From Helicostylum pulchrum (Eukaryota; Mucoromycota; Mucoromycetes; Mucorales; Mucoraceae), in assembly GCA_025677825.1 (NCBI GenBank), contig JAIXMO010000026.1, positions 351,001-415,000 of the forward strand: a DNA stretch of 64,000 nucleotides. Reading direction: 5' to 3'. The first letter of the stretch is position 1; each line of letters opens with the position of its first letter. Of the stretch, positions 48,913 through 59,076 are shown in pieces. The position numbers and the translations under genes were made by a program. Below the pieces are notes generated by a model, which was not told where the DNA came from, made no database searches, and saw only the letters and a program-made list of their open reading frames with translations.

Positions 48913-49619
48913 TTATATAACAACAACTGCGACAACAACGATAACAACAATATAACAACAGTAACAACAACAAAAAAATAAAAATAAAAAAATATATAAA
49001 TGAAAGAGAGAGAGAGAGAGAGAGAAAAAAAAATAAAAAATATCTTAAAGCAGTAATAATGGGGATTTAAAATAATATCTTGCTGGTGAAACAGTGTATT
49101 CATAAGACCTTCCTATTTGGGAATGGAAATTTTTGAAGATCGGTTTCTGTCATAATATCTACTTATGTGACGTATCTTTACGCTAACTATCCTGACGTCC
49201 AAGCTATTATCGAATATCCTTCGTCAGTTGCTAATGTCAAAGGAATCACAATAATGTAACTGTTTCCATTGGTATGTGGTTCTTCTGAAACTTTATTTGT
49301 GACAATATAACTTTTAGACAAGATACATTTTATTGATATAACCATCGATTAACTACAACTTTTAGTCCTGTTTAATTAACTATTTGAATCATTTTATCTG
49401 TTCTACTTTTTAATTTCGATCCCAGCCGAACATTACATATCTGTATCATTGAGTTAGTTAAAGACTTGAAATTAGCTTGTAAAATTATGACAGAAAGACG
49501 TATTGTAAACTAAGTTGATAATCAAGCATTGTATTTACTTGTATAAAATTACGTCTAAATTATATCACTCTAATATTATTTCTATGTATCTGGGGCTGAA
49601 GGTTCTTTGACCGGAAAGA
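48913..49619. other. Intergenic, PDE promoter side
   Basis: Upstream of the phosphodiesterase gene, with CAA-rich sequence and a GA microsatellite (about 49003-49024). No gene recognised to about 49620. Confidence 0.4.
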
Positions 49620-51625
49620 AAAGAACTATGCGGAATGAAAAGAGATCAGACTGGACAGAATATTTGATCGTAGTTTTGAACATTACACGGTACCTGTCCC
49701 GTTTAACACAGTAATTAAACCCAGATTCAAAGCTACATTTTTAACGAAGGTGCAAGAAATATCGCCTTTAATTAGAGAAGTAATAGTAAAAGCGCAACTG
49801 TTCATGAACTACTACATTATTATTAACTGTCGTGAAACGATTCCAAACAGTAAATTTCTACACAAAACTTTTGGTATAATATCTGTTTGGTTATTGGATG
49901 TAGAATGCTACCAAAGGATTGTCAAGAAAGACACAACTCCGTTCCAAATTTCGTACAAACTTATAATGACTTTCTCGTGCAGTTTCCAACGTCAATCAAA
50001 CTTATTGGGAATATAACAGGATATGCACAATGTCTCTCTACAGCGTTACGATCTGCACAACGTATACCAATTACTATGTAGAAAAATATCAAGGAAAATT
50101 GCGAAAGTATCTGATTTACAAATTATTCGTAGAGTCTCCTGAAATTTGCTTTTTATATCATTAAAAGAATTGTGGATGATTATGTGTTACTTTTAATAAC
50201 CAATACAGAAGAAAAACCCGATGAAATTGTTTTTGATACTATCGAACAAGATTGAGACTTTTTATTGATAATGGTACGCTGATTAACAATATAAAGGAGA
50301 AGTTACCTACATCCACCAGAAAAAAAAATTCAATAACCAAAGCAAGAATTTCAAGGAATCCAGGCTCAGTAACACGATTGATTCGAGAAATAATTGCTAA
50401 AATGAACAGTTACAAGAAAGATTGAACGTAACCGTTTCCGAAAATATCCTTCAGGCGACAGAAAAGCTATCAAGACTAACAACAGTCCTCTTACAAGGAA
50501 CACAAGCAAATGTTGCAGCAGTAGAATCTACAATCAATAGCGCGAAAGTCCTGGTAAGCTCAACTGAAACTGCTGTTCTCGCCTCTCAAGCACCTAATGA
50601 AGACGAAGACTCACAATTGCTGTTAACAACATGTCTTGGAAACATTCGTATAGCATCAGCGACGTCAAACGCCGTCTCATTTAATTCTAATGTAAATGTA
50701 GATGTCATTTTACGCTCTTTTGGATTTATCACAACTAATGTTGCCAACAGCATGAATCATAACTTGGTCCCATCAAGTAGAACAAAGGAGCTCATACAAA
50801 CCGCATCATTGTGTATTACTAATATTCGAAATGTTTCTGAAAGATTAGTTACTGCTATCCTCGGCTCTGTTAATTCATCCGAAAATATCAACAACTATAT
50901 ATCCGGCCAATTGATAGGTCTTCTACAGATATACTTACTACTATACAAAATACTTTAACTCTAAGTGAGAAATGATATCACAGTTAGTGAAGCCGCCATC
51001 CTTCAAGCTAAACGTTGCAGGAACTCTTCAGAAAGATTGTTGTAAATACTTCAATATTTGACTGACTCTGTGATGATAGATCATCGAATTGTTTCTAATA
51101 CTCGTACATAATCTATCCGATTGCAAAAGTCATTTTCTTTATTCCCAACACCCGGGCTGCAATGGAGATTTATAAAGATAGATGGCATCAATATAAATTC
51201 TTTTGCGCGTCAAGGCAATACAGCTGAAAGTACTCATACCAAATTTTATGAAGCTTTCGATTTCAGTAAATTTCCCAATATGAAGATAAAATCGCAAGTA
51301 ACATTAAATATTATTAAAAAAAAGCAATGTGTCTAATATAACTTGATAATAATAAGGCTCAAGATTTGTTTACTTTACCTGATAGAATGAACAAGATCTT
51401 CATCAATGAAGTCAAGACAGACGGATATACTTGTCAATTTACCTTTGCTAGACCCAGAACGGAAAACACAATGGTGAAGCTTGAGTTGCAATATTTTACA
51501 CAAGATGAAATCGATCTTTACTTTAGGCCTTGCACCGTTGACCCATGAATAAACCATGTGTTTACTAGCTTTTGTGGAGATAAAGGGATCCGAAGAATGT
51601 CTACCAAAGAGTTTTATTCCTACGT
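49620..51625 (+). pseudogene. Decayed RuvC/TnpB-like (Fanzor?) transposon ORF
   Basis: A chain of interrupted plus-strand frames over 2 kb. In order: an N-terminal part (LIREVIVKAQLFMNYYIII at about 49765), YVEKYQGKL-like text near 50080, a long open helical block (50422-50958, Ser/Asn-rich, 178 codons), WRFIKIDGININSF, FYEAFDFSKFPNMKIKSQV, FINEVKTDGYTCQFTFARP, and YFRPCTVDP followed by a stop and VFTSFCGDKGIRRMSTKEF. The NEVKTDG...DP-VF succession resembles the region around the first RuvC catalytic Asp (VDPG) in Mucoralean TnpB/Fanzor-like transposon proteins. The stop directly after DP and many others kill the ORF. The helical block may be a separate insertion. The family assignment is recall-based. 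Confidence 0.45.
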
Positions 51626-51632
51626 GATATAT

Positions 51633-52242
51633 AGCAAAAACTAACTCGACGGTACAGTTGGTTATCCCTTCTAAAGTTATTCAAGGAGAAGCTCAACGTG
51701 CGCGTAATTTAAACTTAAACTTGGTTCCTAACCAAGATGATTGTATTTATGTTGATGTATACGGTACCTTTACTCATATTGCACAGTATGATGAAACAAT
51801 CGGGTCAACACTGGATGCAAGATTATCTATAAATGTAATTAGATTAAATGTTCGTAGCGATATTCCGGAGATACCTCTAAACTTGTTAGCTAGGGAGCGT
51901 GTTCAAGAGGGTCCTGTATATAGAGCAAGATCAAATAACCGTGGTCGTGATCGTGGCGATAGAGAAGATGAGAGTATAAACGTTAATTTTGCAAGAGGGC
52001 ATACAGAAAGGCCAAAACTTACATCTCAAAGAGAGAATGTTACTGAGGAATTGAAAAGTTTAGATTTGAAAGGTAAAGGAGTTACTCGGGCTGAACAGGA
52101 CCCCCAAGAAGAGTCAAGTACTGCTTCTGAAAGAAGACAAAGATTAGAAGAACGTAGACCTCAACAGGCTACTCCCCCCTCAACAAGACGATCAGGTAGG
52201 ATTAGTGAAAAAGCATCAGGAAAGAAGAAACAGACGCGATAG
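51633..52242 (+). CDS. 3' exon of unknown gene, basic C-terminus
   Basis: An open frame of about 203 codons follows a possible acceptor (TATATAG at 51626-51632) and has no ATG near its start, so the 5' part is missing or lies beyond the RuvC-like relic that abuts it. The first 75 residues (VQLVIPSKVIQGEAQRARNL, VYGTFTHIAQYDETIG) alternate like a beta-barrel; an OB-fold is conceivable but unproven. The rest is charged and repetitive (RGRDRGDRED) and ends with an AT-hook-like RRSGRIS and KKKQ. Not recognised. The neighbouring minus-strand glycosylase-like gene converges with it, stops 97 bp apart. Confidence 0.45.
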
Positions 52243-52338
52243 TATATTATAAACAGTAGAAATAGTATTTGTTTTAATTTTTTTAATAAAAAAAAATATA
52301 TATAAAGTACTGATAAAAATAATGATAAAAAAAAAGCT

Positions 52339-52835
52339 TTAACGTGTGAAATTTTCATAAACTTCTGCAGAATCGTCAAATAAATCTTGTAATCGTCTAG
52401 TACTGTAAATAGTATTTAATATGGAAGTAGAGGGAAGACTGTATACTTGAGAATCACCAATATTTGGCTTCTGTCCGGGTGTAGTATCTCTATCATACAA
52501 AAACTGACTCATATAATTACCGACAAGCAAAACTAGTCGTGGGCGTTCTGTAGTAATTCTATGTCTGAAATCACTTGTAGCTTGTTGTGTGTCGCGATAC
52601 TCTATTTTGCGAAGACTGTTACATTCATCATCATAATCATATCCAAACTGGATGTTATATTCTTCGAGTTCCGTTGGTGTATCTCTTGAATTAAATTCAA
52701 GATTAAGATTGTTTTAAAAAGGCCTGTTTCTTGCAAGATTTCCCAGAATCTATCGAATTCTTCAGGAAAGTCTTGTTCGTATGTTCCAGGTCTAGGAAAC
52801 AGATCCGTAATTAAGGCACGTCCGGACAGTGACAT
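52339..52835 (-). CDS. TDG/MUG-like uracil-DNA glycosylase, one frameshift
   Basis: Minus-strand frame from ATG at 52835 (MSLSGRALITDLFPRPGTYE) to a stop at 52339, broken near 52715-52725 beside a T5/A4 stretch where the frame must shift by one. Before the break, PGTYEQDFPEEFDRFWEIL and QETGLF resemble the N-terminal motif of family-2 uracil/thymine-DNA glycosylases (NPG...FW..L..TGL). After it, TERPRLVLLVGNYMSQFLYD and VYSLPSTS match the strand 'KPxxVxFVGK' and the C-terminal 'xPSTS' motif of the same fold. The expected size (about 165 codons) fits. An upstream in-frame ATG at 52877 would add a Lys-rich start. Base excision of mismatched or deaminated bases would be the role; here it may serve a mobile element. 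A second related gene diverges 650 bp away. Confidence 0.5.
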
Positions 52836-53130
52836 TTCCCTGCGCACAACTATTTTTTTTTTTAAAAAAAAAAACATTGTTAGGTTTTGGGTACGTGTTA
52901 ATTGTTTAGTGACAAACCGTTGTTTGCTTCACATTACTTGTCATGTATTGGAAAAAGTTATCTTTATCCTGTGCAAAAAATGTATTTTCTCGAACAAGAT
53001 GACTTTCAATAATTGTTAATGGGCAGTATTGATTTAACACGTGAAATATTTTAAAATGAAGAGAAAGGTTTTAAAAAGGTTTTAAAATAAAAAAGAGAAA
53101 GGTTTTAAACTTAAGCAAAAATGTCACAGC

Positions 53131-53165
<35 letters not shown>

Positions 53166-53484
53166 CTTGCTTGAAACAAGTTGAAACGGTATTTTTGATG
53201 TTGTAACAACATAAAAATGATTAAATAGATTGCGTGAGTAAATAAGCCCCCTATTTTATCATGAACAATGAAAGTGTCCATCAAACTACTATTTAATCCA
53301 GATTTTTATTTTTTTTCAGATTAATCACTTTATTTCTCTTTTCCCTTTTTTAACTATGTACACCAGTAAGTATTTTATGAATATGTTCACCTTTTAAACG
53401 AGCTTACATATTATATTATATTATTAATTTTTCTTTAAGCTTTTTTCTTTTCTTTATACTCTCACCGCACTTCTTCCTGCTCAA
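52836..53484. other. Divergent promoter region of two glycosylase-like genes
   Basis: AT-rich spacer with a T run of about 30 (53132-53161). It contains an imperfect direct repeat of AAAGGTTTTAAA words at about 53065-53105. No gene seen. Confidence 0.45.
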
Positions 53485-54074
53485 ATGTACTCCACCCGAC
53501 TACAATACCGTACAAACATATGGGCTCCTTTTATAAAGGTATGTGAAAAGTAATACATAAGGTTTTCTTTTCTGAGTGTGCAGATAGAACCCAATACCTC
53601 AGATATTTTTCAAACGCTAACAGCACCGTCAGTAGATCTGGCAACAGATGTGAGCAGTCTTCATAGAATCAATTTTTATCATTTCTGTGAAGACGAGACC
53701 TTAGACAAGTTTAGAGACATGAGTAAAAACGAATTAGAACAAAGCCGAATCGATTTAAACAATCATATACAAACAATGCAACCAGCGATTGTTGTCTTTG
53801 TCGGAACGAGTGTCGTCGCAAAACATTTCAACATGAAAAACGCTACAACCGGTTTGTTTAAAACACAATTCTTTCAAAATACACATCGTACTGTATCATT
53901 CTTATGTTTACCCAACACGCGAAAAAGTAACAAAAGAAATAGTCATACAGAAATAGAAAGGTAGGCTACTACGAATGTATGCTTCTAGTTATTAATTTTT
54001 CTTGTAGATGCACAAATAATTTAGAAGCGCTTCTGCAAGACCTTGGTTTTGACCTTCTGTTGCCGACGTTTTAA
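53485..54074 (+). CDS. TDG/MUG-like glycosylase relative
   Basis: Exons 53485-53538, 53584-53960 and 54008-54074, all in phase, encode 165 residues. The centre reads SKNELEQSRIDLNNHIQ and then TMQPAIVVFVGTSVVAKHFN, close in plan to the 'L...KPxxVxFVGK..Y..F' strand-helix unit of TDG/MUG-family glycosylases. SFLCLPNTRKSN occupies the place of the C-terminal PSTS motif, and a final helix follows. The N-terminal NPG motif is not visible, so it is either very divergent or catalytically dead. It has the same length as, and diverges from, the broken relative at 52339-52835, which suggests an ancient inverted duplication. Recognition is by motif only. Confidence 0.45.
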
Positions 54075-54466
54075 TTTGTTATCCCTTTATGGATTTTACA
54101 AAAATAAAATTTTATTGCTCGTGACAGAAAAGCCAGTAAAATATAGCTATGGTTGCAGGCTGGTTAAATGGTTAGGGATGTTGTGAAAGAATTCGAGAAC
54201 TAAATATTCTTCACTCCAATTTGGTGTCTCTTCAAGCGGTATAATGACTTTGTTTACGCGTAAATAATCAAGATAAGAGAGTAAATATTCATCCTTTTTT
54301 TTTTGAAAAATCTCGCCTTAATCACTTCTGTGCATAACATCTGTGCATAACACTCCTCCGCTACCTAAAACATTATATACAATATTGGTTTTTTTTTCCT
54401 ACCAGCATCCGTTCCGCATAAGTACTCTCATCTGACAAAAGCCCATGTTTTACGAGCTAAGCAAAA
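54075..54466 (-). other. Spacer with a 50-codon minus-strand exon-like frame
   Basis: On the minus strand, about 54297 down to 54147, a frame reads DEYLLSYLDYLRVNKVIIPL and then EETPNWSEEYLVLEFF before a stop. No ATG or splice partner is convincing. It looks like a remnant coding exon of an unknown protein. The direct duplication CTGTGCATAACA lies at about 54329-54350. Confidence 0.3.
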
Positions 54467-54712
54467 ATGTCCCGTGGTAGCATGCCACTCCCTGTCAAAA
54501 TGATTTCCATTTTAAACAGATACCAGCAAAACAATCGTTTGCAAAACACCATGTCCCATGTCCAATAAGCCCGTATCCATCCATTGGAACAACGTACCAA
54601 AAAATTTTACAACATCAGGCAGCGTTTTACATTGCAATATATTTTCGCGTATGGACAAGAATGTGTGGTCTCGGGCGAGATGATTCAAACGATTCAGGCA
54701 TGTCTAGATTAA
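54467..54712 (+). pseudogene. Small ORF with one in-frame stop
   Basis: ATG at 54467 opens 82 codons with a single TAA at 54566-54568, after MSRGSMPLPVKMISILNRYQ and just past MSHVQ. The frame resumes with ARIHPLEQRTKKFYNIRQRF and ends at 54712. Basic and helical; not recognised. The stop may be a real nonsense mutation. Its last bases overlap the end of the convergent acidic ORF on the other strand. Confidence 0.4.
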
Positions 54713-55263
54713 ATTATCAGTTAGAGCAAAATATTTAGTTCTAACTTTTTCCCACTCTTCGGGGTTGTCGACTTCATCGTACTGATCATTAACCATAACA
54801 TTGTCTTCTGTGTCTACGCTTTTATTGACGACAGCATTTTCGATCTCATTTACTTCACCAAATTCAACGTCATTCATGTCTATGCTTTTATTGACAACCG
54901 CATTGTCAACCTCACTGATCTCAAGCTCAACTTCAACATCGTCAACCTCAACGTTGCCAACCTCAACATTGCCAACATTTACGGCATCGTCGTTAACATT
55001 TTCATTGTCAATGTCGACATTGATGTCCATGTTATTATTATTGTGGTCATAGTCTTGATCGAAATCTAATGCATTGGTTCTGATTCCCGTCGATGAAGAA
55101 AGGTATACACCATTGTACTTAATACAAACATACAAGTTTGTCTTGTATAAACCGAAATTCAGATTTTTTTGAGTATTCTCTTGATTGGGTCCAGCGCGTT
55201 AACACCGTGCTCTTGTAAAACTGTTTTCAACGTTCTGTCTATGGTTTGAATATAATTTTCCAT
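54704..55263 (-). pseudogene. Acidic repeat protein, frameshift at T7 run
   Basis: Minus-strand ATG at 55263 (MENYIQTIDRTLKTVLQEHG) reads to a stop just past a run of seven T at 55164-55170 (A on the coding strand). One extra base there would join it to the long frame that ends at 54704. The second part is strongly acidic with short internal repeats: ENAVVNKSVD and DNAVVNKSID, and VGNVEV-type units, encoded by repeats of about 15-18 bp. Not recognised. The frame restoration at a homopolymer makes an assembly error as likely as decay. Confidence 0.45.
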
Positions 55264-55365
55264 TGTAAAAGTGAAGAAAAGATAAACTTGACAACACGAA
55301 CTTTAAATTGCTTAATATTCAAGTAGCGGACATTGATTTACTGAACCATGAGCGGCAAAGAAATG

Positions 55366-55453
55366 ACAGTGCATGAATGAAGGTTGACTTACAGTGCATG
55401 AATGAAGGTTGACTTACAGTGCAGGTATGAAAGTTGACTACAGAGCATGAATG
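55366..55453 (+). repeat. 25-bp tandem repeat, about 3.5 copies
   Basis: Units start ACAGTGCATGAATGAAGGTT at 55366 and 55391, a diverged one at 55416 and a partial one near 55440. It lies between the acidic ORF and the Helitron-like ORF. A second short word, GTGTCGTCAATGTA or near variants, recurs at about 55503, 55522 and 55553, and once at 9100. Confidence 0.85.
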
Positions 55454-55580
55454 CGTTCATTGTTATTCTATATGATCCCTTTTCATTTGTTATTGTCGAA
55501 CAAGTGTCGTCAATGTAATTGGGTGTCATCAATGTATCATTAAATTTAATCGAGTGTCGTCAATGTATGACTAGGAACCC

Positions 55581-55588
55581 TATAAAAG
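55581..55588 (+). promoter_or_regulatory. TATA box of the Helitron-like ORF
   Basis: TATAAAAG, 57 bp before the ATG at 55645, followed by GC-rich GAGCGCG. Spacing suits a core promoter with a short leader. The best TATA candidate in the accessory island. Confidence 0.5.
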
Positions 55589-55644
55589 AGCGCGTTTGGC
55601 ATTTTCACCTTTTGCTCAATTTACTTAACTTTTTTAAATTTTAT

Positions 55645-57240
55645 ATGCCACCTCCACGATTTGTATTTAACCGGTATCAACAAGAGCACTTTGTTCAATT
55701 TTTGCAATTCCGAATGCAGATGCCACGACAGCATTGCAACATCTGCAATAAACTTCTTTATCCTGAGGATGTTTTCTTACGCGACCGTGATACCTACGAC
55801 CAACCTTTTTTAAGTACAGCATGGGGTTTGGAGGAAGCGATTGTGATTGACGACGCAGCGGTTTTTATTGTTTGCCAACGCCACCGTACCCCTCTCGCAA
55901 CGATCCTAGGTATGCATTGACATATCCAGGGCCCAATATTGATCGTTATTTGGGTGGCCGTGCTTTTAGTTACCGTGAACGCAGTGCTCTTTCCCCTATC
56001 AAGTTAATGTCGCAAGTTACTCAAGGTACGTCCCGTGTACGAAACTATTGTGGTCATTATGAACAAACGGGAACCATTTGGACCGGACACAATCTCGAGT
56101 TTACCCAAATGTTATATGGAGGTATGATGGGGAGTCCAATTATTTCCGGTATCATGCAACCGATTGATCAAGCAAAAGTGCAACGTGTAGCTCGTGTTCT
56201 GCAAGAAATGAATTCTAGGTTGGCAGCATATGATGAACTGCAAGTCCGAGCTGATACAGAGCGACATGCTTTGCGCAAGATATACCAACTGGGAGAAACA
56301 CGACCAAATGAACAGGCATGGCTTCATAATTACGCCCTGAATATTGAAAGTGAGGATCCATTGGCGGGTAATGTTAATTTGGATGACTTGATTATTGGTG
56401 TTGATGATCGGTCAAACGATGTCCATTACCGAGACATTAGTCATGTGCTTGTACTTATTTTTCCTTACCTGTTTACCCAAGATGTAGGCTATTATTCGTT
56501 GCACAATGAACCCATTGATGTAACGGAGGCCGAAGGTGGTTATGCGGTGGCCAATCGCCATTTGACGGTGTCAGCCTATACAAAATTTTTAATCCAAAGC
56601 GCCGTTCGAAGATTTGGAAGAAGCCCCGAGTTTTTATTTTTCATGTTGGATTACATCGAACGCAAGAACATCCATTCATATAACCGATTTGTATTACCTG
56701 TTGCAGGAAATCATGAATACAGGCGTGGAGATGTTTATCGAGACGGTGGTTATGTTACTGACACCACATCGACTGTTCCACACACCATCCGAAGTTCTAG
56801 AGCTTACAAGAAGAAACACGGTTTGAACTTATTTGTAAGTATTTTTTTTTTGTGAATGACAAAATAATTAATATTGTGTTTTAGAATATGTTTCTTCGAC
56901 TCGGATCACCACAACTTTTTATGAAAAGTATTTACGTCGACACAGACAAACACGTGAATTAACGTTGATTGAGTATTTCACGAGTTATATCTTAACCGAT
57001 GAACAAGACGTCGAGGACGAGTTTGAGGAACCAACAGGACAATCATTGCCAGGGCAACTTAACCGTTGCAGCATGAATCAGGTGGAACCGGTTGTATTTG
57101 ACCCGTGTATTAATCCTCTGCAGTTGAATGATGCTGGTGACTGGATCAACATTGGGCTAGACAGACCAATACGATGTACGGATGGATTTGGTGTCCGGTA
57201 TCGTGGACGGGATGTTGCAAAAAAAGATGCCGTTCTGGCG
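55645..57240 (+). pseudogene. Helitron-like N-terminal region, Rep domain missing
   Basis: Three frames make one decayed ORF. 55645-55890: a zinc-finger-like start (QHCNICNKLLYPEDVFLRD, later FIVCQRH) that shifts frame near 55885. About 55875-56833: LIFPYLFTQDVGYY, RFGRSPEFLFFMLDYIERKN and TVPHTIRSSRAYKKKHGLN, typical of the part of Mucoralean Helitron proteins before the Rep nuclease. A GT-AG intron (56834-56884) leads to NMFLRLGSPQLFM, after which the frame is lost. A second frame at once gives FYEKYLRRHRQ and runs to 57255, a part normally found after the Rep domain. The His-hydrophobe-His and Tyr-Tyr Rep motifs are absent, so a deletion removed the nuclease. A run of seven A at 57219-57225 separates this frame from the helicase frame. 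Confidence 0.65.
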
Positions 57241-58768
57241 TACACATCTTTATAACCAAACGTCAGGTGAAGCGTTTTACTATCAAAACGTTTTGCTGTA
57301 CTATCCTGTGACAGATCTGAATGCTTTACGTGACGAGCACGAAAATTGGCGAGCTGTCTTTTTTGCAGTATGTAACGAATATGCGTTTCGAATGCTTCCG
57401 GCCCAGTTGGCTGAAATTCGGCGTATTGATGAAGTCATGCAAGAGACAGGATACAGTTCCATGCCTCAATTCGAGCTGTTTACAGATATGAGGCGGGCTG
57501 AGGCTTTAGAAGAGCTGTCCAACATGCTGGAGACGGTATCGGATGAGCAGAAAACGGTGTACGAGCATTTGGTAAGCAATGCGTTTGAAGTAGGTGCATT
57601 TGTGATCTATGGCTCTGCAGGCACAGGAAAAAGCTACCTTTTACGCCTATTGTACAACGTGTATGTGGCCAATGATTTCAATCCTGTTATTCTGGCGCCT
57701 ACAGGTATAGCTGCACATACAATTGGAGGACAAACGTTGCATCGTTTTTTCGGTATTGATGTAGAAACTGGTATCATTAATCTGATTCGTCTTGAGACAT
57801 TCGTCAAGGTGTATCAGCACGTGGTATTTTTAATCGATGAAGTGTCTATGATGAGCAGCAATCTGGTGACAAGGATTGACGAAGCTTTATGGGTAGTGCT
57901 GCAGAATGACTATTATTTTGGTGGCGCCAGTGTAATCTTTTTTGGAGACATGGCCCAGTTACCACTTGTGGAAGAAAATGAGGGTTTGTTTTTTCAAAAT
58001 CCCGCAATTACATCAAGTTTGAATTTCCAGCTTATGGCTCAGCAGCGTCAAGACCCTGCAGAACCTGTCTTTGCTGAATTTTTGCGTTGTTTGCGCATCA
58101 ATGCATTTTCACGTGAAGTAGTCGAGTTCATTATGGCGCGTCATCATGAGGAGCAAATGATCCCGCTTAAAGCCATCCGTTTGTTTCCTACAAATCGGGA
58201 AACCGATCAGTACAATCAAGACCGAAGTCTACGCATGCCAGGTGTTGCAACACGTTACACAGCAAGTGATGCAGGTCCCACTTTGACTTTAAATGAGACA
58301 CGTCTGGCCTACGAGCTGGATTTGAAAGTGGACATGTTGTGTATGCTGTTGCATAACATTGATGTGGAAAATGGGTGGACAAACGGCACCATGTGCGTGA
58401 TTACGGCGATGCTGCCAAACGAGGTGATTGTGGCGCGCGCCACTGACGGGGTCTGTAAGGCTATCGTTCGTATAACACGTGAGCTGTACCAGTCGGCGTA
58501 TTCCAGAAGTCAGTTCCCGCTTGCTCCGGCCTTTGCTTCGACAGTGCACAGGACGCAGAGCTTGACCATGGATAATGGAGTGGCTATCTCTTTGCTGAGG
58601 CCGTTAGAGTCTTTTGGTCAGTTGTATGTTGCCTGTTCTCGGGTCAAAACCGCGCGCGATTTGTACTTTTTTGGTTTAGGCGGTACACTGCAGCATCCGT
58701 CTGTGGAAGTAGGTGTGAATCATACCATTACCGCGTTTTTAAACAGTCTTGCAAATTTAAGCGGATAG
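57182..58768 (+). CDS. PIF1-like helicase (Helitron-derived)
   Basis: 528 codons open from ATG at 57182 to a stop at 58768, no intron. All PIF1/RecD-type SF1B motifs are visible: Walker A YGSAGTGKSYLLR, motif Ia APTGIAAHTIGGQTLH, Walker B FLIDEVSMM, motif III FFGDMAQLP, and the C-terminal FASTVHRTQSLTMD and LYVACSRVKTARDL. The first 110 residues contain the Helitron linker (WRTHLYNQTSGEAFYYQ, LLYYPVTDL). The helicase is intact while the upstream Rep-containing part is broken. Either selection holds the helicase part, or the copy is recent. By eye GC is higher than in the housekeeping genes. If expressed alone it could act as a 5'-3' DNA helicase. The true start may be further upstream in the original element. 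Confidence 0.85.
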   Translation: MDLVSGIVDGMLQKKMPFWRTHLYNQTSGEAFYYQNVLLYYPVTDLNALRDEHENWRAVFFAVCNEYAFRMLPAQLAEIRRIDEVMQETGYSSMPQFELFTDMRRAEALEELSNMLETVSDEQKTVYEHLVSNAFEVGAFVIYGSAGTGKSYLLRLLYNVYVANDFNPVILAPTGIAAHTIGGQTLHRFFGIDVETGIINLIRLETFVKVYQHVVFLIDEVSMMSSNLVTRIDEALWVVLQNDYYFGGASVIFFGDMAQLPLVEENEGLFFQNPAITSSLNFQLMAQQRQDPAEPVFAEFLRCLRINAFSREVVEFIMARHHEEQMIPLKAIRLFPTNRETDQYNQDRSLRMPGVATRYTASDAGPTLTLNETRLAYELDLKVDMLCMLLHNIDVENGWTNGTMCVITAMLPNEVIVARATDGVCKAIVRITRELYQSAYSRSQFPLAPAFASTVHRTQSLTMDNGVAISLLRPLESFGQLYVACSRVKTARDLYFFGLGGTLQHPSVEVGVNHTITAFLNSLANLSG

Positions 58769-59076
58769 AAAAAGAAATAAATAGACAAAAAAATAAAAAA
58801 AATATTATATTATGCATGTGGTAACGTAAGTTTTTATCTTTTTTTGACCTTGTTCTTGTCATTCGAAAAAAAGCGGACGGATGTGCGCGTGTCGGCTATC
58901 GGCTTTTGAAAAAGCGTGATAAAGTTTTTTTGAAAAAGCGTGATAAAAGAAGGTGTCAAAGAAAAAAGATAAATCCTCGCTTTTTCCTTTTTTTTAACAC
59001 AATTGTCTGGATCATACCACTTAAGCAATATAAAAGCAGAAAGTAATTGCGTAATTAAAGTTGAAAAACGGGCTCG

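Noticed and set aside
52700..52730. Programmed -1 ribosomal frameshift in the glycosylase-like gene
   Set aside because: The local bases do not fit a canonical X-XXY-YYZ heptamer in the zero frame; a one-base indel is simpler.
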